From contig DASTAW010000008.1 of the NCBI GenBank assembly GCA_035712365.1, positions 124,001 through 188,000 of the forward strand: a stretch of 64,000 bases of DNA, read 5' to 3'. Each line of letters begins with the position of its first letter. Position 1 is the stretch's first letter. This document shows positions 8,390 through 16,586 of the stretch, piece after piece. The position numbers and the translations under genes were made by a program. The notes beneath the pieces are model-generated. The model did no database searches. It was not told the DNA's origin and saw only the letters and a program-made list of their open reading frames with translations. This DNA is from Terriglobia bacterium (GTDB lineage Bacteria > Acidobacteriota > Terriglobia > UBA7540).

Positions 8390-9682
8390 GTGAGTGAAGA
8401 TTCCGGCAAGAAAATAGGGCGAAGAGAGTTTATGGGCGCCGCTGCGGCCGCGGCGGGTTTTATGATCGTGGCCCCGCAACTGGTGCGTGGAACGGCGGCA
8501 AATTCTACCCTCCGTGTCGGCTTGCTCGGCTGCGGAGGCCGCGGCACGGCAGACGCCACCTACACGGTCGAAACGGGCAAGGCGCGGCTGGTGGCCCTGG
8601 GCGACCTGTTCCAGGACAAACTCGATGAGGCCAAGGCCCACTTTGACAAGTTTCAGCAGGCAAAAGGGATTCCGGCAATCGAGCGCAGGCTGATGTTCCG
8701 GGGGCCAAACGCTTACCAGGAAATCGCGAACTCGAAAGATGTCGATGCCATCATCATCACGACTCCGGCATACTTCCACCCGCAGCACCTCGCGCAAGTA
8801 GTGACGGCGGGCAAGCATGTTTATTGTGAAAAACCCGTGGCGGTTGATCCCGCAGGCTGCGTTTCGGTGCTCGATTCCTCCCGCCGCGCCCAGGGGCGCC
8901 TGAGCCTCGAAGTCGGGTTCCAGCTCCGCAACGCTCCTCCTTATGTGGAGCAGGTGAAGCGGATTCACGCGGGTGCTTTGGGAGACATCGTTTCCGGTGA
9001 AGGCCACTACTACGCCACCTGGCCCAAGCTTCCTGACTGGCCGAAAGCCTCTGCGGACGAACGGACCATCCGCAACTGGTATTACTCACGCATCCTTTCA
9101 GGCGACATCATCGTGGAGCAGAACATCCACGTGATTGACGTGTGCAACTGGGTGCTCCAGTCGCACCCCGTCATGGCTTCGGCCTCGAGCTCCCATAACG
9201 GCCGGCCCGAGAAAGGCAATGTGGCCGGGCATTACAGCGTGGTGTTCAAGTACCCCAACGGCGTCAGTCTGACGTTCGGTTCCACGCAGTTCGGCAACAA
9301 TCCGTGGGAAGTGGGCTGGCGGTTCTTCGGCACGAAAGGCGCTTCCGAGGCGCATTACTCCGGACCCGTTGCCATCTACGGCGACAATGCCTGGAAGTGG
9401 GGCGGAAGCCAGCCCGCAGCGCAAGCCTCGAAACAGGAATTTTCAACCTCCGGCGTTTTCGAGGACAATCTGGCGCAGGCGGACCCGGAGAAGAAGATGT
9501 CCTTTGTGGACAGCATTCTGAGCGGCAACTTCCATAATCAGGCCGAACAAGGCGTGGAATCGGCCTTGAGTTGCATGATGGCCCGGCACTCCTCCTACAC
9601 AAGTCAGGAAGTCAGCTACCAAACGATGGCGACTTCAGGTGAGCGATGGGATGCGGACATCAACATGAGCCAATTCGCCTGA
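8390..9682 (+). CDS. Tat-exported Gfo/Idh/MocA-family oxidoreductase
   Basis: 430 residues from GTG 8390, chosen because AAGGAGG (8377-8383) sits at ideal spacing. A twin-arginine signal (GRREFMGAAAAAAGF) precedes the NAD(P)-binding fold VGLLGCGGRG (about residues 43-52), and the family EKP motif occurs as CEKPVAVDP. Members oxidise or reduce sugars and inositols. Tat export with bound cofactor is known for glucose-fructose oxidoreductase. It leads a plus-strand set with the SIS protein at 9896 and is followed immediately by a 124-bp repeat whose first bases include its stop codon. Substrate unknown. Confidence 0.85.
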   Translation: MSEDSGKKIGRREFMGAAAAAAGFMIVAPQLVRGTAANSTLRVGLLGCGGRGTADATYTVETGKARLVALGDLFQDKLDEAKAHFDKFQQAKGIPAIERRLMFRGPNAYQEIANSKDVDAIIITTPAYFHPQHLAQVVTAGKHVYCEKPVAVDPAGCVSVLDSSRRAQGRLSLEVGFQLRNAPPYVEQVKRIHAGALGDIVSGEGHYYATWPKLPDWPKASADERTIRNWYYSRILSGDIIVEQNIHVIDVCNWVLQSHPVMASASSSHNGRPEKGNVAGHYSVVFKYPNGVSLTFGSTQFGNNPWEVGWRFFGTKGASEAHYSGPVAIYGDNAWKWGGSQPAAQASKQEFSTSGVFEDNLAQADPEKKMSFVDSILSGNFHNQAEQGVESALSCMMARHSSYTSQEVSYQTMATSGERWDADINMSQFA

Positions 9683-9804
9683 GGCACGGCGGGTATGGTG
9701 ACAAGATCGTTTGTAGCGCCGCCTTCCCGGCGGCAATTTTCAGGGCCGGTCCCGCTTGGGGGGACCGGCGCGACGGAAGTCCGTCACGCTATTATGCAAT
9801 CCTC
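9681..9804. mobile_element. MITE-like 124-bp element, copy 1
   Basis: Exactly the same length as the element at 12427-12550; by eye about 16 of 124 positions differ and no gaps are needed. The right terminal box tgcaatcctc (9795-9804) is intact; the left box has decayed (gaggcacggc instead of gaggattgca), and the stop codon of the upstream gene overlaps it. Internal hairpins gccgcc..ggcggc and acgga..tccgt are kept. No ORF is inside, so mobilisation would have to be in trans. Confidence 0.6.
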
Positions 9805-9895
9805 ATTAAAATAGCTGAAAGGTCTGACGGCGACATGCAGCTTGAGGATGTCTCCGTAAAGCTCCTGGTGGGACTCAAATAGTCCCTGGAGGGAG

Positions 9896-10522
9896 GTGAG
9901 AGAGTTGGTAAACACGGCAAGGAACCTGTCGGATTATCTTGCGGAACTCAAAACGGTTTTGGACAGCCTCCCACTCCAGCAGATCTCGAGAGCGGCGGAA
10001 ATTTTGTTTGAATGCTACCAGGCTGATCATACGGTCTTCACGTTTGGCAATGGCGGCAGCGGGGCGCTGGCGTCACACCTGGTCGCCGACCTTGGCAAAG
10101 GCACGCACTTCCCCGGGCCCAAAGAACTGGCCGCTGTCAGGCGCCTCCGGGCGATGGCAGTGACGGACAATATGCCCATGGTGACCGCCTGGGCCAACGA
10201 TACGCACTACGAAGACGTCTTCATGCGCCAGATCGAAAATTTCCTTCAGCCCGAAGACGTGGCCTTCGCCATCAGTGGGAGCGGGAATTCTCCGAACGTC
10301 CTCAAGGCCCTCGCATACGCCCGAGGCGCAGGCGCGATCACCATCGGACTGGGCGGGTTTGGCGGAGGCAAAATGAAGGACCTGCTGGATTGCCCCATCA
10401 TCGTCCCTTCCAGCAACATGCAGCAGGTTGAGGACGCCCATCTCGTCATCAGCCACATGATTTTTCTTGACCTCAAGAACCGCATCGCGGCCATGGCGGC
10501 AGCCGTTCGCATGCCGGGCTAG
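9896..10522 (+). CDS. SIS-domain sugar-phosphate isomerase (GmhA-like)
   Basis: About 208 residues carrying one SIS fold. Phosphate-binding signatures are FTFGNGGSGALASHL (about residues 48-62) and the SGSGNSPNVLKAL loop (about 131-143). The length and the GNGGS...ASH pattern resemble GmhA/sedoheptulose-7-phosphate isomerases more than GlmS-type enzymes. Start choice is open: GTG 9896 lies inside the strong GGAGGTGA box, so TTG 9905, five bases after the box, may be used instead. It lies 91 bp after the first 124-bp repeat and in line with the Gfo/Idh genes, suggesting shared sugar-phosphate metabolism. Heptose synthesis is possible, but no other heptose gene is nearby. Confidence 0.75.
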   Translation: MRELVNTARNLSDYLAELKTVLDSLPLQQISRAAEILFECYQADHTVFTFGNGGSGALASHLVADLGKGTHFPGPKELAAVRRLRAMAVTDNMPMVTAWANDTHYEDVFMRQIENFLQPEDVAFAISGSGNSPNVLKALAYARGAGAITIGLGGFGGGKMKDLLDCPIIVPSSNMQQVEDAHLVISHMIFLDLKNRIAAMAAAVRMPG

Positions 10523-10608
10523 ATTGGCGGACCCCACAGCCTTGGAGCGGAAAGATGTCACCGGTGGAATGCGCCATGCCGCTGGTCCTGGCTCGCGGCA
10601 ATGGCGGA

Positions 10609-10914
10609 CTAAACCACATCCTTGGTCTGGCTGGCGGGTTTTACGATGAACTGGCTGCGCGGGTGTTTCCTGACGAGACGCTCAAGGCCCCAAAGGGAGG
10701 ATTCCGCTCTGGTATCTTTCAACTCCTGGAACGATCGCGTGTTGCCGTCATTACAGCGCGGACAAATCATGGTAGGCCGCCCCAGCACGTTCACCTTCGG
10801 GTCCTTGGAGTAGAAAATTGACCTGAGCGCGTCATGATCGTTTTGCATCATGCAGTTGTGGCAAATAAACCAGCAGTTCCTGTCAATTTTTTTAAGAATG
10901 GTCAAGATGCTCAT
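10609..10914 (-). CDS. Small zinc-ribbon protein of unknown function
   Basis: 101 residues from ATG 10914 with AAGGGA upstream; the frame extends to 11214, but that part has no start signal. Two cysteine pairs, CHNC (about residues 17-20) and CPRC (about 50-53), are spaced as in a rubredoxin-like zinc ribbon. The C-terminal half is basic and helical (SLWGLERLVRKHPRSQF). It runs opposite to the flanking SIS and Gfo/Idh genes. A nucleic-acid-binding or protein-binding role is possible, but nothing in the sequence identifies a function. Confidence 0.55.
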   Translation of the reverse strand: MSILTILKKIDRNCWFICHNCMMQNDHDALRSIFYSKDPKVNVLGRPTMICPRCNDGNTRSFQELKDTRAESSLWGLERLVRKHPRSQFIVKPASQTKDVV

Positions 10915-11230
10915 CGCAGGTCCCTTCGCGCTCCTTCTCCATATTCCGGAACGGCCAAAATCCGACGGCCGGCACGATGCTATCGTCGAAGCCACCGCCG
11001 GGCTGCTCCGGTATTTGGAAATTATATTTCGATTGGCCGCAGTTCCGCCACAGAAAGGCCTGTACTTCACTTTGTGAGGTGAGAAGCAGAGGTCCTTTTC
11101 ACGCGAAGCCGTCGTTGCCGAAAACGCTCTCCGGTATTCCGTCGGCGATGGTAGAATGCACGTCGATGTCTGCGGCGGTCTGCCTCTGAAGAGTATCGGT
11201 ATCGTCAAATCCACTTAAGCGGAGCTTGAA

Positions 11231-12418
11231 ATGACAGAAGCTATTCGAATCGGAATTGCCGGAGCGGGTTTCGCCGCGCGGTTCCACATGAAGGGCATTC
11301 GGAGAGTCTACGGCGTGCCTCTCACCGTCTCTGGCGTCATCTCCAACACGCCGGCTTCACGCCGGAAATTTGCGCAGGAGTTTGGCGTGAAAGCCTTCGA
11401 TACTCTCGAAGAACTTTGCAACGCCTCCGACGTTATCGACGTATGTACTCCCGGGTCAAGCCATGAAACGGTGGCGGTTGAAGCGCTGAATCGCGGCAAG
11501 CACGTCATCGTCGAAAAGCCCTTTACCGGCTATTACGGGCCGCCTGGCGCGGATGGCGCCAAATTTCGCGGTAATACCTTCTCCAAGGAGATCATGCTGC
11601 GAGAGGCCCTGGCAAGCTGCCGCCGCATCCTCGAAGCCGCCAGCAAAAGTGGAAAGCGGATCGGCTACGCTGAAGATTGGGTCTATGCGCCTTCCGTGCA
11701 GAAGGAGCGCGAGATCCTGGAGAAGAGCGGCGGGCAGATCCTGTGGCTGATCGGCGACGAATCGCACAGCGGATCGCATTCTCCCTACTACGGTATCTGG
11801 AGATTTTCAGGAGGCGGTTCGATTGTGGGCAAAGCCTGCCATCCTCTCTCGACGGCGCTCTACCTGAAGGCGGTTGAAGGAAAGGCGCGCGACGGCAAGC
11901 CCATCCGGCCGGCTACCGTGTCAGCCAGGACGCACGAAATCACACGCCTGAAGGCTTTCCGCGACGCGGGGATTATTCGCACCGGCTACGACGACATTGA
12001 AGACTATGGCCAGATCCACATCACGTTTGAAGACGGGACCGTGGCCGACATTTTTGCTTCCGAGCTCGTCATGGGCGGCGTCCACAACTGGCTCGAGGTC
12101 TTTGCAAACAACCACCGCACCCGTTGCAACCTGAATCCGATTGACGCTCTTACCACCTTCAATCCGAAGGAGGATTTCTTCAAAGATATTTACGTTACGG
12201 AGAAGATTTCCACCAAGCAGGGATGGAACCATCCGGCGCCAGACGAAGACTGGCAGCATGGCTACCCGCAGGAGTTCCAGGACTTTCTCGAGGCCTTCCG
12301 CGACAATCGCGAGCCGCTGGCGAACGGGGTCCTCGCGTCCGACAGCATCGCCGTGCTCTACAGTGCCTATCTATCGGCCGAGCGCCGCGGCGCGGAGGTG
12401 GAAATCCCTCGTGCCTGA
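11231..12418 (+). CDS. Gfo/Idh/MocA-family oxidoreductase
   Basis: 395 residues, cytoplasmic (no signal). The Rossmann motif is IGIAGAGFAARFH (about residues 6-18) and the catalytic-region motif is VEKPFTGYYG. Compared with typical members there is an insertion of about 25 residues directly after EKP (GPPGADGAKFRGNTFSK...), and a WRFSGGGSIVGKACHPL segment in the position where family members carry the substrate-binding H..D-type residues. GGAGC lies seven bases upstream of ATG 11231. It is followed after 8 bp by the second 124-bp repeat. Substrate unknown. Confidence 0.82.
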   Translation: MTEAIRIGIAGAGFAARFHMKGIRRVYGVPLTVSGVISNTPASRRKFAQEFGVKAFDTLEELCNASDVIDVCTPGSSHETVAVEALNRGKHVIVEKPFTGYYGPPGADGAKFRGNTFSKEIMLREALASCRRILEAASKSGKRIGYAEDWVYAPSVQKEREILEKSGGQILWLIGDESHSGSHSPYYGIWRFSGGGSIVGKACHPLSTALYLKAVEGKARDGKPIRPATVSARTHEITRLKAFRDAGIIRTGYDDIEDYGQIHITFEDGTVADIFASELVMGGVHNWLEVFANNHRTRCNLNPIDALTTFNPKEDFFKDIYVTEKISTKQGWNHPAPDEDWQHGYPQEFQDFLEAFRDNREPLANGVLASDSIAVLYSAYLSAERRGAEVEIPRA

Positions 12419-12426
12419 CCATTACT

Positions 12427-12550
12427 GAGGATTGCAAAATATGGTGACAAGCTTGTTTGTAGCGCCGCCGTCCCGGCGGCATTTTTCAGGGCCGGTCCCG
12501 CTTGGCGGAACCGGCGCTACGGAAGTCCGTCACTCTATTATGCAATCCTC
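12427..12550. mobile_element. MITE-like 124-bp element, copy 2 (intact ends)
   Basis: Perfect 10-bp terminal inverted repeats, gaggattgca (12427-12436) and tgcaatcctc (12541-12550), enclose a non-coding core. An inner pair gtagcgcc / ggcgctac encloses two hairpins (gccg..cggc and gccggt..accggc), then an acgga-ag-tccgt hairpin follows. No obvious target-site duplication is seen. It separates convergent genes: the plus-strand oxidoreductase and the minus-strand SIS gene. Confidence 0.65.
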
Positions 12551-12613
12551 TTTAGGCCACGCACAATCGCACGCTGGTGGCGACTAGCTCTTCCAGAAAC
12601 ATCCACCAGACGC

Positions 12614-13648
12614 CTACAACGTCCGGGTGACGATTTTGAGTGAGCGAGGCTTGTCCGGATCAATCCCCTTCAGTTCCGCCAGCAGGCAGGCAAAAAGCTG
12701 GCCCGGAATGATGTAAGGAATCGGAGTATAGACTTCCGGGATTTCGGCGGGAACGCGAATGGCGTTCGTGTGGCCCGGCAGCCGCACACCTTCGGCGGAG
12801 ATGACGAGGGTTTCCGCGCGTAACTTGCGGACGCGGTCTGCCAGCCTTTTCATGTCCGCATAGGTCTTTCCAGGCGGCATAAAGAGGATCACCGGAAAGT
12901 CACTCTCGACCATGGCGATGGGGCCGTGCAGGAAATCGGCAGCGGAAAATCTTTCCGCAACCACATAGCAGGTTTCCATCAGTTTCAGTGAAAGCTCAAA
13001 GGCGTTTGCATAGTTCAGCCCCCGGGCCACCACCACGCACTGCCGCATAAAGCGGTAGCGCTCGACGATGCGCCGGATTTCCGGAAGGATCTTGAGTGAA
13101 CTTTCCGCCCACCTCGGGATTTCGCCGACTCGCTCGAGCGTAACGTGGGACCCCAGTGCCGCCGCCAGCATGTAGAGCATCAGGAGTTGCCCGGTATAGG
13201 TCTTGGTGGCGGCGACCGACCGCTGGGTGCCGGCGCGCACGAAGAAAGCGTCATCCACAATACCGGCCATGGCAGACTTCGTTTCATTCGTGATGCCCAC
13301 CGTAAACGCACCCTGGCGGCGTGCCGCATGGAGCACCGCGTTGATGTCCGTTCCCTCGCCGGACTGCGAAATTCCAATCACCAGCGCCTTCCGCAGATCG
13401 ACTTTGGCATGGTAAAGCGTATGGATCGAAGGCGCGCACAGAGACACGGGTTTGCCTGTGGTCAGTTCCAGCAAGTAACGCCCGAAAAGCGCGGCATTGT
13501 CAGAAGTCCCGCGCGCAACCAGCAGGATCATGCGGAAGTCCTGGCGTTCGGCGAACCTCTTGAGTTCAACGACGTGCTTGTGCTCAGCTTTATAGCAGCG
13601 CAGCAAGGCGCGCGGCTGGTCCAGAATTTCCCTCATCATGAATGACAT
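12614..13648 (-). CDS. SIS-domain isomerase/deaminase (GlmS isomerase-domain / AgaS-like)
   Basis: 344 residues with two SIS folds, as in the isomerase half of glucosamine-6-phosphate synthase but without the glutaminase domain. First-fold signatures are LLVARGTSDNAALFGRYLLE and GISQSGEGTDINA; the second fold includes VVARGLNYANAFELSLKLMET with the family ARGLNY/E..LKL..T pattern. Known relatives act as amino-sugar-6-phosphate deaminases/isomerases (AgaS, FrlB-like) or fructoselysine deglycases. It is the last gene of a minus-strand set behind a Gfo/Idh gene and an aminotransferase. Starts at 13648 or 13636 are equally possible. The role is presumably amino-sugar phosphate turnover. Confidence 0.78.
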   Translation of the reverse strand: MSFMMREILDQPRALLRCYKAEHKHVVELKRFAERQDFRMILLVARGTSDNAALFGRYLLELTTGKPVSLCAPSIHTLYHAKVDLRKALVIGISQSGEGTDINAVLHAARRQGAFTVGITNETKSAMAGIVDDAFFVRAGTQRSVAATKTYTGQLLMLYMLAAALGSHVTLERVGEIPRWAESSLKILPEIRRIVERYRFMRQCVVVARGLNYANAFELSLKLMETCYVVAERFSAADFLHGPIAMVESDFPVILFMPPGKTYADMKRLADRVRKLRAETLVISAEGVRLPGHTNAIRVPAEIPEVYTPIPYIIPGQLFACLLAELKGIDPDKPRSLKIVTRTL

Positions 13649-13690
13649 AATTAACCTGTGCGCTCAGAGTTTCAGGACCGCCGCGCGAGG

Positions 13691-13708
13691 CAGCGTCAAC
13701 CGACGCTG
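13691..13708. repeat. Intercistronic hairpin
   Basis: cagcgtc (13691-13697) pairs with gacgctg (13702-13708) over a 4-nt loop, in the 176-bp gap between the Gfo/Idh and SIS genes. With no T-tract it is more likely an mRNA-stability or processing structure than a terminator. Confidence 0.35.
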
Positions 13709-13824
13709 ACACTACGCAATTCGATTTGCGAACGCTGCGTTTTCATCTTAATCCTCGGACTGGCTGTCCGTGAGGTCTGTGTCGAACTCGCCCGCGGGCC
13801 GGGACGTTCCTCAAGAATGGCCAC

Positions 13825-14859
13825 TTACCCGGGGAGGACATTTTTAAGAGCTTCCAGTTCCGGCTCGCCAGGACCGAGCGGCAGCTTGACCTTGCCGCGC
13901 TGGACGGCGGACCGGCAGATAGCCATCATCAGCTCAAATCCTTTATAGGCGCTCTCGCCATTGCAGGGATGAACTTTCTTCGGATCGTCGAGCCAGTCGG
14001 CGATCTCCTGAATGTAGGGCGGCATGTCGTGGGCGTAGTCCATGCAACCCGGCCCCGAAATCACTCCGCCGGATTCCCTGGTAATAGCGCGCCAGCCTCC
14101 GCCGGTGAGGACTTCGGCGAAGCCTTCCGTACCCTGGGCCCCTATCCGGCATTTTCGCCACCAGTAATCAACTTCCGGAACATCCGGCGCGCCATCGCCA
14201 CTCTCGACGATGCCGCGAACGCCGTTTGCAAACTGGATGAGACCTGCCACGTAGTCTGGCGAGGGATGATTGTCGGCGAACTTTTCCCTGCCTGCCGCCT
14301 GGCCCACCACCCATTCCGCTTCAGCATAATCATTGAACCAGCGTATGTATTCAATCAGATGAGTCAGCATGTGCATCATCCAGCCTGTGGCTGTGCCGTA
14401 GACCGTGTGGACCCGGCCGATCGCGCCGCTGGCAATGATCTCTTTCACCTTCTTGTAGTGCTCGCCGTAACGATGCTGGTGGCTCACCACGGTCTTCACC
14501 TTGGCACCGCGCACCAATTTCATCACTTCGAGGGCTTCGCTGGTACTCAGGGCAACCGGTTTTTCAAAAGCAATCAGCCCCGCGCCCGATTCCACGCCCA
14601 GGCGGACCATGTCCAGCCGCAATTGGGGCAGAGTGCAAAAGCAGAATACGTCAGGCTTGAGCCCCTGCATCAGGGCCCTGGCGTCGGTGGCCGTTTTAGG
14701 GCCGCCAAATTTCCGGGCTGCGGCGTCCAGCCGCTCTTTGTCAATATCGCAAAGACCCACAATCTCAAAACGGCCGTTGTTCGCGAAGGCGTCGGCGTGG
14801 TGCATTCCCCGCTTTCCGAGCCCTACGACAACAACACTGTATTTCCTGTTTCCGCTCAT
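13825..14859 (-). CDS. Gfo/Idh/MocA-family oxidoreductase
   Basis: 344 residues from ATG 14859, preceded by GAGGAGGGG; the frame upstream to 14955 has no comparable signal. The N-terminal fold is VVVVGLGKRGMHHADAF, followed by CDIDKERLDAA, and the family motif occurs as FEKPVALS. The predicted active-site region VSHQHRYGEHYKKVK replaces the more usual RFNP-type segment, and a HLIEYIRWF stretch supplies a candidate catalytic His. It lies between a DegT aminotransferase and an SIS isomerase, all on the minus strand, so it may make or consume the keto-sugar handled by the aminotransferase. Confidence 0.83.
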   Translation of the reverse strand: MSGNRKYSVVVVGLGKRGMHHADAFANNGRFEIVGLCDIDKERLDAAARKFGGPKTATDARALMQGLKPDVFCFCTLPQLRLDMVRLGVESGAGLIAFEKPVALSTSEALEVMKLVRGAKVKTVVSHQHRYGEHYKKVKEIIASGAIGRVHTVYGTATGWMMHMLTHLIEYIRWFNDYAEAEWVVGQAAGREKFADNHPSPDYVAGLIQFANGVRGIVESGDGAPDVPEVDYWWRKCRIGAQGTEGFAEVLTGGGWRAITRESGGVISGPGCMDYAHDMPPYIQEIADWLDDPKKVHPCNGESAYKGFELMMAICRSAVQRGKVKLPLGPGEPELEALKNVLPG

Positions 14860-14982
14860 CCTCTGCGACCCCTCCTCGATCTGCGCTGGCAGACCTCCAC
14901 AGGTCAGCCTGAAAGGGCTGGTCACCCTCTCTGGCCGGCTGCTGCAAGCCGCCATCGCTCAGGAAAACCTGTTACGGCGCCA

Positions 14983-16128
14983 TTAAGCCCGGACCGAACC
15001 CACCACGGCCTTGCGCGATTTTTCCCATTCCTTGATTCCGGAGATCACCAGCTTGACTTCATCTGAGGTCAGTTCAGGGAACATCGGCAGTGAAAGCACG
15101 CGGGCTGCTGACCGCTCCGTGTGTTCCAGAGAGCCGGAGATCCGCGCCGTCTCCCCAAATGGAAATCCCTCCTGCTGGTGGATGGCGATCGGGTAGTGGG
15201 TCAGAGCGCGAACACCCTTGCTCAGAAGGAATTCCTGGAGCTCATCGCGGTGCTCGGTTTCAACGATGTAGAGGTGGAAGATGTGCCGAAAGCCGGTCCG
15301 CACCGTAGGCAGCGTCAGCGAGGTGCCAGCCAGGCCGGCATCATATTCGCTGGCGCGCTCCCGCCGCAGGTCGTTCCATTTGTCGAGCTGCCTTAATTTC
15401 ACGCTCAGCACTGCGGCATGGATGTCGTCCAGCCGGCTGTTGTATCCGAGACTGTGGTGGGAACGCTTGCCCGATCCGTGGTTGCGCAGCTTGCGGATTT
15501 CAGCCGCCATTTCTGAATTGTTTGTGGTCACCGCGCCGCCGTCCCCAAAGCAACCCAGGTTCTTCTGGATAATGAAACTGGTGCACACCGCGTCGCTTAG
15601 CTCCCCAATCGCAAAGTCATCGCCGCGCGCGCCGAGTGCCTGCGCGCAATCCTCGATTACATACAGCTTGTGGGCTTTTGCAATCTTTGAGATCTGGCGC
15701 ATCTCGGCCGGCTGGCCGTAGAGATGAACTGGAATAATGGCCTTTGTCTTCGGCGATATGGCCGCCTCGATTAGATTGGGATCAATATTGCAGGTCCTGG
15801 GCTCGATATCCACGAAAACCGGCGTCGCGCCAACCAGCCATACGGCTTCTGCCGTCGCGAAGAAGGTGTTGGAGGTTGTTATGACTTCATCCCCCGGACC
15901 CACGCTCAGGGCCTTCAGCACCAGAACCAGGGCGTCCGTGCCGGAGTTAAGACCCACAGCTTCCTTGCTGTTGCAGTACCTGGCCAGTTCCGCTTCAAAC
16001 TGCGGCACTTTGGGGCCCAACACGTAATTTCCGCTCTCGAGGACCTCCAGAATGGCCGCATCAATTTCTGCCTTCAGATTGTGGTACTGGCGAACGTGGC
16101 CGTAAAAATCAACTTGATACTTCGACAC
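14983..16128 (-). CDS. DegT/DnrJ/EryC1/StrS-family PLP aminotransferase
   Basis: 381 residues, the typical length. The cofactor-binding landmarks are NSGTDALVLVLKA (phosphate loop), Asp160 in VIEDCAQALGA (pyridine nitrogen) and Lys189 in SFIIQKNLGCFGDGGAV, the Schiff-base lysine. These enzymes transaminate keto-sugars, often nucleotide-linked, with glutamate. GTG 16128 is the likely start, with GGGAGG at 16135-16140. It is first in the minus-strand order aminotransferase, Gfo/Idh, SIS. A dehydrogenase-aminotransferase pair recalls the NtdC/NtdA steps of kanosamine synthesis, but the HAD phosphatase NtdB is absent and an SIS enzyme takes its place. Confidence 0.88.
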   Translation of the reverse strand: MSKYQVDFYGHVRQYHNLKAEIDAAILEVLESGNYVLGPKVPQFEAELARYCNSKEAVGLNSGTDALVLVLKALSVGPGDEVITTSNTFFATAEAVWLVGATPVFVDIEPRTCNIDPNLIEAAISPKTKAIIPVHLYGQPAEMRQISKIAKAHKLYVIEDCAQALGARGDDFAIGELSDAVCTSFIIQKNLGCFGDGGAVTTNNSEMAAEIRKLRNHGSGKRSHHSLGYNSRLDDIHAAVLSVKLRQLDKWNDLRRERASEYDAGLAGTSLTLPTVRTGFRHIFHLYIVETEHRDELQEFLLSKGVRALTHYPIAIHQQEGFPFGETARISGSLEHTERSAARVLSLPMFPELTSDEVKLVISGIKEWEKSRKAVVGSVRA

Positions 16129-16151
16129 AATGAACCTCCCTTAGATCATTT

Positions 16152-16233
16152 TCCTGAATTTTCAGGATGCTTACGTTCCCGCCTGGCCGGATGGCAGGGT
16201 CTTCAACTTTCGGGTAACGAATTAGAGATTATA
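16152..16233 (-). promoter_or_regulatory. Predicted promoter and operator-like palindrome of the aminotransferase operon
   Basis: On the minus strand a perfect TATAAT lies at 16233-16228; the upstream CTGATA at about 15 bp spacing is a poor -35. The predicted 5' leader of about 90 nt contains a perfect palindrome, tcctgaa-tt-ttcagga (16152-16167), 24 bp before the GTG start and just upstream of its ribosome-binding site. That position suits a repressor site or a translation-controlling hairpin. The rest of 16234-16586 shows nothing clear. Confidence 0.4.
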
Positions 16234-16586
16234 GCACTTCTCCCTGTTTATCAGGCCACCCATCGGTGCGGATTTTCACAAGTCGCTCAGAATAACGGAC
16301 AGTAATTGGACGCAGCCGGAAGCGAAATTTCAGCCACTCGTTGCAGAAGCCCGATCAGCCAGGTCTGTATTAATTGCTGAAACTGCCCACCAACCTGTGA
16401 GACAATGCTTACAGAATAGGATATAGATCAGCATTTGGAGCCTGACTCGAACTCAAGGTGTAGGCTTTCTTTAGCACGATCAAAAAAAGGCCGCACCGGC
16501 ACTGAATAACCCGGGGACAAGGAAACTCCCTTGATTCCGGGAGATCGATCCTGATTGTGAAATACCAAAACCTGTGAGGAAAACGA

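Noticed and set aside
8142-8393. 83-codon ORF upstream of the Tat oxidoreductase
   Set aside because: It covers the amtB promoter and palindrome, lacks protein features and runs into the GTG start region.
13691-13708. Intrinsic terminator inside the aminotransferase operon
   Set aside because: Hairpin only; no run of T follows on the transcribed strand.
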